Part shown: one piece after another, positions 5,369 through 5,804 of the stretch
How positions within the stretch are numbered: position 1 is the first letter of the stretch
How the letters are laid out: every line of letters starts with the position of its first letter
Origin: Acidimicrobiaceae bacterium
Lineage (GTDB): Bacteria; Actinomycetota; Acidimicrobiia; Acidimicrobiales; UBA8592
DNA: 5,804 nucleotides
Direction: 5' to 3'
Assembly: GCA_002703045.1 (NCBI GenBank)
Contig: PAEG01000092.1
Span: 1 to 5,804, forward strand
Notes under the pieces: model-generated
The model's input: only the letters and a program-made list of their open reading frames with translations
The model's database searches: none
What the model was told of the DNA's origin: nothing
Made by a program: the position numbers and the translations under genes

Positions 5369-5804
5369 TCAACGTTTTGTGTGGAGCACCTGAAGATCAG
5401 GCACGTTCCAGATATCTCGTAGTTCTCGTCTGAATTTGGGATCCATACCGGCATGCCTTTGTCTACGCGCAGACTTTGGCCATGACTGCTTGTAATGGTG
5501 AATGATCCCTCTGTTGAAATCAATATCTCTGGGCCATTAAGCGTAACCTCCCAGCTATGTTCTATTTCTAGACGCGACAAACTGAATCGTGTGGGAGATG
5601 AGTACGTGTGAATTTTATCGATGGGTCTTTGTATCTCTGGCTGCGATGTTGAGAAAGAACTAACAGCTAAATACTGGTCATGGTCGATTTGTTTTGGTGT
5701 TAATCCACATCTGAGGACGTTGTCACTATTTGATGTTATTTCTACTGCGTTTCCATGAAGATATGCGTGGGTGATTCCGGGAGGAACATACAAGGACTCT
5801 CCAG
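5365..5804 (-). CDS. manA: Mannose-6-phosphate isomerase class I, C-terminal part (gene cut by window edge)
   Basis: This zinc-dependent cytoplasmic enzyme interconverts mannose 6-phosphate and fructose 6-phosphate, feeding GDP-mannose and glycan synthesis. Only the last ~146 residues are present. The frame stays open to the right edge, so the TTG at 5793 is an internal Leu codon and not the start. The hallmark segments are GESLYVPPGITHAYLHG, whose HAYL His is a zinc ligand, and SNSDNVLRCGLTPK, with the active-site Arg just before CGLTPK. A Cys follows that Arg where many homologues have Ala or Gly. The C-terminal cupin sheet ends with the normal VWIPN...GTCLIFRC finish, so the 3' end is complete. 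The gene is convergent with the acyl-CoA dehydrogenase, and the two stop codons overlap at TTAA (5365-5368), leaving no room for a terminator. Functional linkage to the neighbouring operon is not evident. Confidence 0.92.
   Translation of the reverse strand, partial: GESLYVPPGITHAYLHGNAVEITSNSDNVLRCGLTPKQIDHDQYLAVSSFSTSQPEIQRPIDKIHTYSSPTRFSLSRLEIEHSWEVTLNGPEILISTEGSFTITSSHGQSLRVDKGMPVWIPNSDENYEISGTCLIFRCSTQNVD

Noticed and set aside
5791..5793. TTG at 5793 as the start of a small cupin protein
   Set aside because: The frame continues to the window edge with Gly-Glu-Ser before Leu-Tyr-Val-Pro-Pro-Gly, the normal interior of mannose-6-phosphate isomerase. The gene is simply cut by the window.

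Overview
This window carries seven protein genes, one of them cut by the right edge, on what looks like a bacterial chromosome of moderate GC (estimated by eye, not counted). No RNA gene, CRISPR array, insertion sequence or prophage gene is visible. The lineage is only an inference. The thioredoxin-fold protein resembles the actinobacterial Rv2466c family, and the EngB carries a TPGATQ / VGPTSLD wording that I associate with Acidimicrobiia-like actinobacteria. A marine or freshwater actinobacterium of moderate GC would fit, but this is not proven.

Layout: positions 1-262 are a non-coding leader with two clean dyads, followed by the ribosome-assembly GTPase engB (+, 263-856). Its tail overlaps the tail of a leftward pair: a cupin protein (-, 848-1426) preceded in its operon by a DsbA/FrnE-like thioredoxin-fold protein (-, 1395-2099). 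A 96-bp divergent spacer (2100-2195) separates that pair from a rightward three-gene operon. That operon holds an Old Yellow Enzyme-type flavin oxidoreductase with a four-cysteine cluster (2196-3431), an enoyl-CoA isomerase of the crotonase fold (3424-4200, 8-bp overlap) and an acyl-CoA dehydrogenase (4223-5368, 22-bp gap). The acyl-CoA dehydrogenase stop codon lies on the same TTAA as the stop of a convergent manA, whose C-terminal part fills 5365-5804.

How the genes may work together: the three-gene operon combines an acyl-CoA dehydrogenase, a Delta3,Delta2-enoyl-CoA isomerase (both hydratase glutamates are replaced, the isomerase glutamate is kept) and an OYE barrel related to the N-terminal half of 2,4-dienoyl-CoA reductase. 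These are the auxiliary activities needed to degrade unsaturated or otherwise awkward acyl-CoAs, so a dedicated accessory beta-oxidation operon is the simplest reading. The hydratase, hydroxyacyl-CoA dehydrogenase and thiolase would have to come from elsewhere. The divergent cupin/thioredoxin-fold pair may belong to the same catabolic theme because it shares the promoter region, but its substrates are unknown. Both enzymes in that pair carry non-canonical active sites. EngB and ManA are housekeeping neighbours.
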